The notes below the pieces were generated by a model. The model was given only the letters and a program-made list of their open reading frames with translations, searched no databases and had not been told where the DNA came from. From an uncultured Ruminococcus sp. (lineage in GTDB: Bacteria > Bacillota > Clostridia > Oscillospirales > Acutalibacteraceae), in contig CADACB010000002.1 in NCBI GenBank assembly GCA_902786345.1, positions 62,001 through 126,000 on the forward strand: 64,000 nt of DNA, written 5' to 3'. Below, piece by piece: positions 56,901 to 64,000 of the stretch. Within the stretch, counting starts at the first letter, position 1; each line of letters begins with the position of its first letter. The position numbers and the translations under genes were made by a program.

Positions 56901-59900
56901 GGTAAATGTAAAATGGACAGATGCATCGGGAACAACTCATGATGACAGCTATCCAATGGGTAAGCTCACAGCAGGCGAATTTGTTGCAGTTCCCGGAAAT
57001 CCAAATACAAACACACCTTCTGTAAACGTTGCATCTGTATATCCGAAATATAACAATTCTAACCCTGAATCTCCTGCGCCGGGCGGAATTGTTTATAATG
57101 GTGATGATTATCAGATAGTTGACGTGGCAACATCATATGCAAATTATGTTCCTGGCGTTACAGTAGGTGAAAATCAGACTTGTGTAATTCTTGACTCATC
57201 AGGTTCAGCTTCGGGTATTCTCAGTGAAGGTTATCCCAGAATCTATGCGTGGGATCACAGTGGTAAGCCAATGGTAGGCAATAACTGGGACGCAAGACCT
57301 GAAATGAAAAAGTCAAGCAATCCTCAGTATTATTACTATGTATTCAATAATAATTTCAAGGGCTTGAAGGTAACAAAGAAATATAATGATTTCTCTGCTC
57401 AGGATATAATTGTAAGAGCTAACAGTTATGATCAGACTTATAAATATGTTCTTCTTACCTCAAAAGCAACACCGGGTTATTTTGATGTCTGGAAAGAAAT
57501 TTCGACCAGCACAAGTGATGACAGTTCTATAGACACAAGCCAGAATCTTACAACAGTATTTGGTGATATTGTGCTGGGAGCTAATCAGTCGGTTATCATA
57601 GTACATTGTGTAAGTGAGGCTGCAGGTCTTACTAATGCAGGGCAGGCACCGAAGATCTATTGCTGGGGTGGCGCTGCCGGTGGTACGCTGGGTGCAGGTT
57701 GGCCCGGACAGAGTATGATTAAATATAAGAACACTAACTACTACTATCACGTTGTAAGCTCTGAAGTCATAGGTTGCAAAGTTAACTACCAGAGCGGAGC
57801 ACATTATTCAGGCGATGGTGAAAGTAATAACATTAACCTCAGAGCTTCAAGCGAAGATCATTATAAGTATTATCTTCTTGAGCCTACAGGCAGCGGACAT
57901 AAGTTCAATGTAAATAAACGATCATATGACAATGCTCCTGTAATTGATGATACACCTGAGGATCTTGCTCCCGAAGATATGGACGGTACAGAGCTTTCGC
58001 TTCGTTACGTTGGCGGCACTAAAGTTCGTATCCAGAATATGGGTTATTATAAGATATTTGGTTCAGGTAAAAAGACCAACCACTTTGGCTGGCCAATGAA
58101 CAATAAGGCTCTTTCAGGAACTGACTCAAGGTATTATGATAATAGAATGGATAGCGAAGGCGGCCCCGGCGGATATATGTTTGGTGGAGATCAAGGAAAC
58201 GCTTGTTCTGATGGTCGTATAGGTGCATCCGAGCTTTCAGCATACTATGATTGGTATGAATATAAGATACCTGTAGCTAAGGAAACAGATTACACATTTG
58301 AGCTTACAGGTATGAATGCTAATGATCCGAACAGAAAGACAGTTCAGATCAAGGACGCATATGGAGACATATGGATTTCACAGCTTGATAATTCTACAAA
58401 GTCAGGCGGCAGATATTCCAACATAGAGCTTCTTACTTTTGATCCGGAAGATGATACAAAACCGGCTATTACTGAAAAGCTTGCTGTTTACTTCAGAATG
58501 CCTGAAGGATGGTCAAATCTTGTTATTGAAGCACACGGTACAGGCGGCAATGATACAAGAACATTGACTGAAAGTAATCGTCTTACAAGATCCGGTAACC
58601 AGAATATCTATGCTATTACAAATATTTCAAAGAATACACCGTTTATTACCTTCAGAGTAAAGGACGCAAGCGGTAAGGATCAGGTATATAAAACATCGCT
58701 TCGCGGCGGCTACTTTACCAAGTTTGATCCTATGGCTAATGGCGGAAATGGTGATTGGGTTGAATTCCAGTCAGACCAGGATGCTCTTCAGGAAGCACTT
58801 AAGACTGTAATGGGTATGTATTATGGTGATGTTATAATCTCACAGTATGATGAAAACGGTGAGGTTGTTGATCGCGGTGAGGACTCATATTTCTATTCAG
58901 ATCAGCTCAGACAAAGCTTCATAAGTTATGCAAACAAAATAAACAGTAATGGCGTTGAATTTTATCAGCTTAAATCTGTTGAGGGTGAATCTGAAGTCAG
59001 TGCTTATAATGCTGCAACAAACATTAACAGGATAATTAATGAGTACAAAGATTTGTTCAAGGCAATGGGCGATGCAAGAGGATTTATCAGTTCACCGATT
59101 GTAAACGGAAAACACCCTGCATATACAAACAGCAAATATCCTGAATATCTGTCTATGAATACAGCAAAGAGCTATACAACTGCTTCTATGACAACTCTTA
59201 AACATCGTTTAGAAGATGCTGAAAATGCTTATATATCCGGCGATGAAAGTACTGTAGTGGCTGCTACTAAAAAACTCAGACGTGCAATAAGCGAAATGTC
59301 AGTTGAAGATGTCGGCGAAATAGCAGTAGTTCTTTATGATGCACAGGAGAAGGTATCAAAGGGCACAAGTTTCAAGATCAGATATAAGGATTCTCCAACA
59401 GGAAGTTATATAACTGTTCCTGTAACAGATAAGAATCCGGAAAAATTCCCGATCATATTTATAAAGACCACTGCATCTGAAAATGCTATTTATGATGTTC
59501 AATTCCTGCAAGGATCGGATAACGTACCTCTTGGTTCACCTAAGGATAAGATAACCAAAGACGATGAAGCTATGGTATTTGTTGATACACAGGAAAATCC
59601 TTATTGGATAGTTAACTCTGCAGAGGATTACAGAGATATACATGCAACTGAAATTGAGCAGGAAAGCAGTTCTGATACCATGGTTTACAAAATGAAAACT
59701 GTAGCAGGTTCGCTTAAGACAATGATTCTTAATTTCCATTATGATGTAGAGGTTACACGAATCAATGGAACAAGCTATGTGATAAAAGCAGGTGAGTACT
59801 CTTTTGAAAACGGAGACTCAGGTCCGATGTCATCAGGTTCATTAGATCTGTTCAGCAGTGCTGCGGAAGCATATTTCACAAATAGTAAAAACTACGGTTA

Positions 59901-60519
59901 TTATACAGAAAATGTTACTACAGCACAGAATATGAAGTGGTATTATGATTATGAAACCGTTCCTGATAATCAGGATCCCGGATTTAAGAACGGTTCAAAC
60001 AGAACGGCTGTCAGAAACGTTAACTTTGAAACATTTGATGATATGGCTGCAATAACCAAGAGCTATCCATACGAATACAGTACAACTCAGGGTCTGAACT
60101 TCAGATGGAGTGCTCAGGAAGAGTTAAAGGCTACTTCAAAGGTAACACTTACAGCAGAGTCTATCAAATTTGGTGTTAACGGTGGTATAGTGAATGGTGT
60201 AGTCGGTAAGGGAACAAACAGGTCTTCGGGTAAGAATATGTTCCTCTTTAACAAGATTGGTTCTGATACAATGGATATTGAGTTCCTTACTGATGTAACT
60301 GTTGTATATTGGGAAAATGGTGAAGAAGTTACATTCCCGATTTATGCCGGCGAATATACCATTGAAAAGGAAGATCCGAATCAGGATTACATTGCTAATC
60401 TCTTTGATAAACATTATTGGAAGAGTATGGAGCATGTATTCCCAAAAAATAACTCTAATGGTAACATCGGTCATTCAACAGGCAAGTCAAATCTTGTAAA
60501 TCCGACCTACGATGACTAA
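53917..60519 (+). CDS. Giant modular pseudopilin (PilX/GspK-like N-terminus) with starch-binding-like modules
   Basis: This is a 2200-residue protein. The N-terminus, KKG|FSLPLAIAISAFM and a long helix with SGRQAYMNAKSALEYAR, resembles PilX/GspK minor pilins, which lack Glu5. The outer part holds helical FIVAR-like repeats (about 550-845 and 1660-1800). It also has two CBM26-like modules, near 1080-1190 (YPRIYAWDHSG) and 1208-1330 (APKIYCWGGAAGG, then GWPGQSMIKYKN), and another beta module near 1525 (YFRMPEGWSNLVIEAHG). There is no LPxTG or second membrane anchor, so retention would depend on pilus assembly. It starts 36 bases after the second pilin behind AAAGGAG. Adhesion to starch is inference. 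Confidence 0.85.
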   Translation: MKQTTVNKSKKGFSLPLAIAISAFMILISSSLIFIAMNSLSTTSSDVSGRQAYMNAKSALEYARVYYEKNGNYSSIGTQYLIMKDSGGSISQGARIDTNDNATKNATTYVIAEYKSAEGNGFATLKLRAFSKYSDAFGNKAKTASVSGTFIIGGTRPRRLTVIARDQNPRTSQISDKITLNVKQPKDMNYQLSYYVWTYKDPERAYQNYKESNGDNSFEYDYHVNVDKLNAATMKNNIVMPNGVWAAGGDGKQGPPAIMSKTSSNNSWISGDYVIRKNRVPWFNIIFAQKGSVLGNSVSNIYNSQTNEMFHLWYLDPDDKNIYFEFTGKLHSSGGVNYYTKYYTGKNWNGKDGLEDTVLVYVKNMKTAVHFKEYGVDNKKTGEPSVPASQRPVISSVVNHDGSTINTGSKSYIYSGQNKKNNNIKMEYEGCGWYVANVETNKTFDLAIRYKNQNYYTPNGVSPSTQDDTWIVLRDGSLNVYATEKSAIENGLKAYTEEDKNNNLGVDVNDYVTVHAKVADYSKGANPKLSYSSESWNSSAGMIRLRNKIVEVSDVNEADFTPESYQNFKTAVDEGITILNTENFIVNQTGSDYEEKMKNANKAYDEAVDKIVRAFEKLDPVDASPEVVGVLDELVRKGNDVVAEQEEKGTYDYTVYVSFIANSSPYKVAKNALENNSDLTASEVTTMTENLRSSLDNIYANTLNRLVLGGYITKAESMVNDSKYKQAARTTLSSKLNNAKNVYNQLNISQSTINDAADELLTQINQTEAALENPLNLDVLNELRTQAQEKLSGEKINCTDQTYNALQTAYNNSSNASSAQNQQKIDEYVNDLSDKLDKFTVTKPETSNDYLAQQNKIKVWIVNKSGLAYDFYKYANSDDEQPNVETSIDMMTAAGYNYSELDKNLYTLVAIKLTKADGSTVLSDPFYFSDSADGNLVIVIDEEGNVTKSTFTTVFFPAIQGGITASLNNGGTPVEPVYEAPYYVFRYLTTNNDFKVNVKWTDASGTTHDDSYPMGKLTAGEFVAVPGNPNTNTPSVNVASVYPKYNNSNPESPAPGGIVYNGDDYQIVDVATSYANYVPGVTVGENQTCVILDSSGSASGILSEGYPRIYAWDHSGKPMVGNNWDARPEMKKSSNPQYYYYVFNNNFKGLKVTKKYNDFSAQDIIVRANSYDQTYKYVLLTSKATPGYFDVWKEISTSTSDDSSIDTSQNLTTVFGDIVLGANQSVIIVHCVSEAAGLTNAGQAPKIYCWGGAAGGTLGAGWPGQSMIKYKNTNYYYHVVSSEVIGCKVNYQSGAHYSGDGESNNINLRASSEDHYKYYLLEPTGSGHKFNVNKRSYDNAPVIDDTPEDLAPEDMDGTELSLRYVGGTKVRIQNMGYYKIFGSGKKTNHFGWPMNNKALSGTDSRYYDNRMDSEGGPGGYMFGGDQGNACSDGRIGASELSAYYDWYEYKIPVAKETDYTFELTGMNANDPNRKTVQIKDAYGDIWISQLDNSTKSGGRYSNIELLTFDPEDDTKPAITEKLAVYFRMPEGWSNLVIEAHGTGGNDTRTLTESNRLTRSGNQNIYAITNISKNTPFITFRVKDASGKDQVYKTSLRGGYFTKFDPMANGGNGDWVEFQSDQDALQEALKTVMGMYYGDVIISQYDENGEVVDRGEDSYFYSDQLRQSFISYANKINSNGVEFYQLKSVEGESEVSAYNAATNINRIINEYKDLFKAMGDARGFISSPIVNGKHPAYTNSKYPEYLSMNTAKSYTTASMTTLKHRLEDAENAYISGDESTVVAATKKLRRAISEMSVEDVGEIAVVLYDAQEKVSKGTSFKIRYKDSPTGSYITVPVTDKNPEKFPIIFIKTTASENAIYDVQFLQGSDNVPLGSPKDKITKDDEAMVFVDTQENPYWIVNSAEDYRDIHATEIEQESSSDTMVYKMKTVAGSLKTMILNFHYDVEVTRINGTSYVIKAGEYSFENGDSGPMSSGSLDLFSSAAEAYFTNSKNYGYYTENVTTAQNMKWYYDYETVPDNQDPGFKNGSNRTAVRNVNFETFDDMAAITKSYPYEYSTTQGLNFRWSAQEELKATSKVTLTAESIKFGVNGGIVNGVVGKGTNRSSGKNMFLFNKIGSDTMDIEFLTDVTVVYWENGEEVTFPIYAGEYTIEKEDPNQDYIANLFDKHYWKSMEHVFPKNNSNGNIGHSTGKSNLVNPTYDD

Positions 60520-60530
60520 TTATAGCATCA

Positions 60531-60565
60531 GAAAAACCGACACTTTTGTGTCGGTTTTTCTTTTT
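60531..60565 (+). terminator. Terminator of the pilin operon
   Basis: A perfect 13-bp stem (60531-60543 with 60548-60560), TTTT loop and a following T run. Confidence 0.9.
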
Positions 60566-60628
60566 AAATGAACATTTAAGCTTCTTCTACATATAATGTT
60601 GTATAGGAAAACATAAGGAGGAAGCATA

Positions 60629-61459
60629 ATGTCAGAAAATATTATTTGTAATGGCTGCGAAGATTGCTATCCGAGCGATAAAATAAAAGAAGCCGTGTGC
60701 ATTAATGCATCGCGTATTTATGATTCGTGTTCGGATAAGGACTGTCTTGAGGATCTGAATGTACTTTTGACAAAGCCGGGTCAGTGTATGATTGATAAGG
60801 CTGCAAATGTACGTTTGAATGATGTGAATGTATGTAATGTGGCAATTGGTTTGCAGTCTGTTCCGTTTCATAAGGGCTTCTATTCGGTAGATATGACTTT
60901 TTATTTTGATGTAAGTCTTGATGTGTTTATGGCACCGAATGCATTGCCAATGCCGGTTAAGGGACTTGCAGTGTTTTCTAAAAGAGCTGTATTGTTTGGC
61001 AGCGAAGGCAGCGTAAAAATATTCAGCTCAGACTGTGGAACTGAGATGTCTGACGGAATAAACTCCCCTACACGTAATTGTCCAAAGGCTGTGGTCCAGG
61101 TTGCAGAGCCTATTCCATTGTCTGCAAAGCTTGTTGAAAGAAGAAATCCGCCGCCAATGCCGCCCTGTAGAATTCCTGAAAGTATTATCAGAAGATACGG
61201 CGGAGAGTTTGCACCTGCCGAAGCTGATAAGCAGGTTCTCGTTTCCATAGGTATGTTCACAATCGTACAGCTTGAAAGAAATGTACAAATGCTTATTCCT
61301 GCTTATGATTTCTGCATTCCTCATAAGGAATGTGTTTCAAGCTCTGAAGATCCGTGTGAGCTGTTCAGCAGCATTGATTTTCCTACAAATGAGTTCTTTC
61401 CGGCAAATCTGCCAATCGACCAGAAACCGCCTTGTGGATGCGGTTCGGATGATAAGTAA
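60629..61459 (+). CDS. Cys-rich protein of unknown function
   Basis: This 276-residue protein has no signal peptide and no membrane segment. The N-terminal part has clustered cysteines (CNGCEDC and YDSCSDKDCLEDL) and the end is CGCGSDDK. The middle segment VNVCNVAIGLQSVPFHKGFY, then SVDMTFYFDVSLDVF, has alternating strands and recalls the beta-structured repeats of some spore-coat/SPOCS (DUF3794-type) proteins, but the match is weak. I recall similar unnamed proteins in Ruminococcaceae. It starts behind AAGGAGG with its own promoter region and terminators, so it is a single-gene unit. Confidence 0.75.
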   Translation: MSENIICNGCEDCYPSDKIKEAVCINASRIYDSCSDKDCLEDLNVLLTKPGQCMIDKAANVRLNDVNVCNVAIGLQSVPFHKGFYSVDMTFYFDVSLDVFMAPNALPMPVKGLAVFSKRAVLFGSEGSVKIFSSDCGTEMSDGINSPTRNCPKAVVQVAEPIPLSAKLVERRNPPPMPPCRIPESIIRRYGGEFAPAEADKQVLVSIGMFTIVQLERNVQMLIPAYDFCIPHKECVSSSEDPCELFSSIDFPTNEFFPANLPIDQKPPCGCGSDDK

Positions 61460-61761
61460 TTCCAATCTGAAAACAGGACAGAGTTTTCCACCATTTCCTA
61501 CAAGACTGTTAAAAACTGCAGGGCTTTCAATACCCTGCATTCTACATATCTCATTATGAAGAACTTCCGCATAATTTGTGAAGTTTTCTTTGAAATATAT
61601 ATCTCTTAATTAAAAAACAATAATATTGAAATACAATAAGCCGATGAAACTTTGAATTTCATCGGCTTTTAAATAATCAACTGTAATATTTTTATTTGTA
61701 TCTCAAGCTGATTTTAAGCTTTTGATATGAAAGCATATTGTTTATTGACAATCAGTTCATA
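61460..61761. other. Intergenic region with two hairpins
   Basis: This gap holds a hairpin TGCAGGG/CCCTGCA (61517-61523 with 61533-61539) and a terminator-like hairpin at 61638-61668. Nothing else is supported; a plus-strand frame from 61272 to 61559 is a shadow that begins inside the previous gene. Confidence 0.5.
61638..61670. terminator. Terminator between convergent genes
   Basis: AAGCCGATGAAA (61638-61649) pairs with TTTCATCGGCTT (61657-61668), followed by a short T run; it serves the Cys-rich gene and possibly the leftward gene. Confidence 0.75.
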
Positions 61762-63732
61762 CTAAAATCTTAAACCTGTTCCAGATGCACTTGCTGCACT
61801 GAAAACATTTTTAAAGCTGTTTTCAATCTGATCACGGCTTGCCTTGAGAATATCGTTTTCAGAAGAAATCTCTGTAATTTCAGCAGTGTTTGAAATAGTG
61901 TATTCTATAGACATACCATCTGAATTATTTTTTGGAATAAGAGTAAACACTACAGAGTTACCGTCTCTTTTAATTGTACCGGTAAAGTCTGACAGGTTGC
62001 CGGATACGCTTGGAATTGCAAAGTTGTTTCCTGTTTTCTGAATCTCAACATCACTACCGGATGTGGACAAGTTAGCTAATTGCGCATTGCCGGCCGATGA
62101 ACCAAAAGGACTGGTTACAGTTGAGTTAACATTAAATTCGCCCGTTGATTTATTTCTTGTAAATGTAACATCACCTACAAGTGCAAGACCACTGAAATTA
62201 ATGTTGTATTTATCCTGAGATGAATCGCTCTGACGTTCAATGGTTATGATTTCTCCAATACCCATTGCAGTAGCTTCAAAGGTAATCTTGTTGCTTGTTG
62301 ATGGATCTACACCAAATGTTGCAGAAAGTACTACTGTTTTGCCTTCAGCTGTTACAGAGATTTCTACTTTCATTATTTTGGAAGTATCTTTATTGATAAA
62401 ATGATGGATCACGACATCAAAGTTTGATGAACCAAGATATGATTTGAATTTCATCGGATCAATCTCTTGAAAAGCCTTTTGAACAGCAGAGTTGATTTCA
62501 GCGTTGATATTGATGTTGTTATTTGCCCAGTCCTTAAGATCTACATAAAGTGCATCTACAATACTTGTATCTTTAAAGGTGTGAGTGATTACGATACTGT
62601 CTGTATTCTGACCAAATATGTCGGCCTTATCTTCCTTGACTTCAACGTTGCCGCATTTGTCAACATCTGCACAAATTTTTTCACCAAGAGTCTTAAGTCC
62701 GAATGTATCGTCTCCGTCTTTGGAGAGGTTATTATATACATACTCATAAACATCCGTAAATGTATCATATGTTTTCTGATCAACACCAAAGCCATTAGGA
62801 TTATTAGGGCCAAAAGCAGAGCTTGCAGCATTTGTTTTCAGATCCTTGGAATCCAAATAAAAATCAAGAGAGTTTGCACCGTTAGAAGCTTTCAATACGT
62901 GACGATCAAGATTTGAATAAAATTCAGCATTTATATTGCCTGATTTTGAAGCTACGTCCAATTTAGCATAAGCTTTTTTGTTGTCAGCGTCAATGGCATA
63001 TGTCATTGTTTCTGAGCCTTGACTGCCCATATTAATGGTTGTTTTAAAGGTTTGTTGTTTTGATTTGCCTGCAACAATACTCAATATCTCGTCCTGAGAG
63101 CAGATTGCTTCTGTTGTAGACTGATATGCAGTTGTAAGAAAGGCTGTTGGCTGCTCCTTGATTTTGCTTATGGTCATAGATCTTTTTATAAATTTGAAAA
63201 TAAAGAAACCTGCAACTGCAAGCAATATAGCAACGGTTATGGATATAAGAATGATGATCAGTTTCTTATGGCTTTTCTTTTGTGCTACCACATCACCCAT
63301 ATTATATTCCTGATAGCGTGAAGACTCAACCTCTGCTCCGATACCGGGCTGGGCATTATAAACTGCCGGTTGAGGCTGCTGATTAAAGCCCACTTGCTGA
63401 GGCTGCTGATTAAAGCCTACTTGCTGTGGCTGCTGATTAAAGCCCACTTGCTGTGGCTGCTGATTAAAGCCCACTTGCTGTGGCTGCTGATTAAAGCCCA
63501 CTTGCTGTGGCTGCTGATTAAAGCCTACTTGCTGAGGCTGCTGATTAAAGCCTACTTGTTGAGGCTGCTGATTAAAGTCCATCTGCTGGTTATTGTAGCT
63601 CATTGGCTGGTCAGATACATTATTTTGCTGTACGCCGAAATTATCTGCCGGAACATCTTGGAAAGAGTTGCCGCAGTTTTCGCAGAATTGAGCGAATGGA
63701 CTGTTTTCTTTTCCACAATTAGGGCAAAACAT
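61762..63732 (-). CDS. Zinc-ribbon, glutamine-rich-repeat membrane protein with large outer domain
   Basis: This 656-residue protein begins MFCPNCGKENSPFAQFCENC, a four-Cys zinc ribbon. Eight 9-residue repeats (FNQQPQQVG, residues about 53-124) follow, then a basic stretch and one membrane segment (about 157-178, LIIILISITVAILLAVAGFF). An outer domain of about 470 residues follows with beta-rich segments such as AYAKLDVASKSGNINAEFYS. The plan (cytoplasmic ribbon, low-complexity linker, anchor, large outer domain) is common in Firmicutes but function is unknown. I chose ATG 63732 with GGAGAG upstream; the frame is open to 63774. Confidence 0.82.
   Translation of the reverse strand: MFCPNCGKENSPFAQFCENCGNSFQDVPADNFGVQQNNVSDQPMSYNNQQMDFNQQPQQVGFNQQPQQVGFNQQPQQVGFNQQPQQVGFNQQPQQVGFNQQPQQVGFNQQPQQVGFNQQPQPAVYNAQPGIGAEVESSRYQEYNMGDVVAQKKSHKKLIIILISITVAILLAVAGFFIFKFIKRSMTISKIKEQPTAFLTTAYQSTTEAICSQDEILSIVAGKSKQQTFKTTINMGSQGSETMTYAIDADNKKAYAKLDVASKSGNINAEFYSNLDRHVLKASNGANSLDFYLDSKDLKTNAASSAFGPNNPNGFGVDQKTYDTFTDVYEYVYNNLSKDGDDTFGLKTLGEKICADVDKCGNVEVKEDKADIFGQNTDSIVITHTFKDTSIVDALYVDLKDWANNNININAEINSAVQKAFQEIDPMKFKSYLGSSNFDVVIHHFINKDTSKIMKVEISVTAEGKTVVLSATFGVDPSTSNKITFEATAMGIGEIITIERQSDSSQDKYNINFSGLALVGDVTFTRNKSTGEFNVNSTVTSPFGSSAGNAQLANLSTSGSDVEIQKTGNNFAIPSVSGNLSDFTGTIKRDGNSVVFTLIPKNNSDGMSIEYTISNTAEITEISSENDILKASRDQIENSFKNVFSAASASGTGLRF
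63361..63576 (-). repeat. Eight 27-bp tandem repeats encoding FNQQPQQVG
   Basis: Eight nearly identical 27-base units sit inside the zinc-ribbon protein gene. Differences between units are mostly single synonymous changes (CCC/CCT-type and TGT/TGA-type on the plus strand), which points to recent expansion. Confidence 0.9.
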
Positions 63733-63874
63733 AATTATCTCTCCTTTGTAATTTTTTCGGACAAAATGCCGCACATAAGTCCTTATATAATTATATTTTA
63801 AACAATTATATCTTTAAAGTAAAGGGTAAAAAGTAAAAAAAATCTGACTTTTTATCATTTTTACTTGTATATCA

Positions 63875-63903
63875 TTGACTTTGATACAAAATAATATTAC
63901 AAT
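63875..63903 (+). promoter_or_regulatory. Promoter reading toward the right edge
   Basis: TTGACT (63875-63880), a 17-base spacer and TACAAT (63898-63903). A GGAGG site at 63995-63999, the last bases of the window, implies a gene whose start codon lies just beyond 64000. Confidence 0.5.
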
Positions 63904-64000
63904 AAGCACTGTCGGTGACAGATGTAAGGATTGTTACACATTGAAATAAGTACAGACACCGCATCGCAATAGCACGCATATTAATTGTGTACTGGAGGAA

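Noticed and set aside
61028..61324. Minus-strand frame of 98 codons opposite the Cys-rich gene
   Set aside because: It is a shadow of the well-supported plus-strand gene, with no ribosome binding site or recognisable protein features.

Overview
The window is the replication-origin region of an AT-rich Gram-positive chromosome, most likely a Ruminococcus-type member of the Clostridia. The evidence is the conserved rpmH-dnaA-dnaN-recF-gyrB-gyrA order with noc, two parS sites (TGTTTCACGTGAAACA), Firmicute-type ribosome binding sites, frequent TTG/GTG starts, and large secreted proteins that appear to carry starch-binding (CBM25/CBM26-like) modules. The starch-binding look suggests a relative of R. 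bromii; that is inference.

Layout. 1-7590 (minus): three tandem paralogous secreted papain-family proteases, the first cut by the window edge. 7848-8618 (plus): a small secreted two-repeat protein, possibly a chagasin-like protease inhibitor. 8767-11779 (minus): serS, parB, parA. 12212-21256 (plus): mnmE, an ECF sigma/anti-sigma pair, mnmG, rsmG, noc. Relative to the usual order this block is inverted and runs head-on to replication. 21322-24215 (minus): jag, yidC, yidD, rnpA, rpmH. 24382-25632 (minus): a membrane protein of unknown function placed between rpmH and dnaA. 25914-36875 (plus): dnaA, a candidate oriC, dnaN, yaaA, recF, remB, two zinc-ribbon membrane proteins, gyrB, a YcxB-like protein, a thioesterase, gyrA.

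Right of gyrA the content is accessory. There are two zinc-ribbon/Tim44-like membrane proteins, a remnant of a polymorphic-toxin HINT domain, a repeat lipoprotein, a substrate-binding-protein/peptidoglycan-binding fusion, and a DUF815 ATPase. These are followed by a pair of bacterial PH-domain proteins, a frameshifted leucine-rich-repeat lipoprotein, a small lipoprotein, an ECF sigma factor fused through a membrane segment to an extracellular leucine-rich-repeat domain, a MIF-like tautomerase and an ABC exporter. Next is a three-gene minor-pilin operon whose last gene encodes a 2200-residue pseudopilin with starch-binding-like modules. The window closes with an unrecognised Cys-rich protein and a zinc-ribbon membrane protein with glutamine-rich repeats.

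The genes fall into three themes: replication and chromosome segregation around oriC; envelope sensing by sigma factors with extracellular parts; and surface or secreted proteins that may act at starch. The strongest candidates for something undescribed are the giant pseudopilin operon, the one-polypeptide sigma-LRR protein, and the protease array beside a possible inhibitor. No tRNA, rRNA, CRISPR array, transposase or recognisable riboswitch was found by eye.
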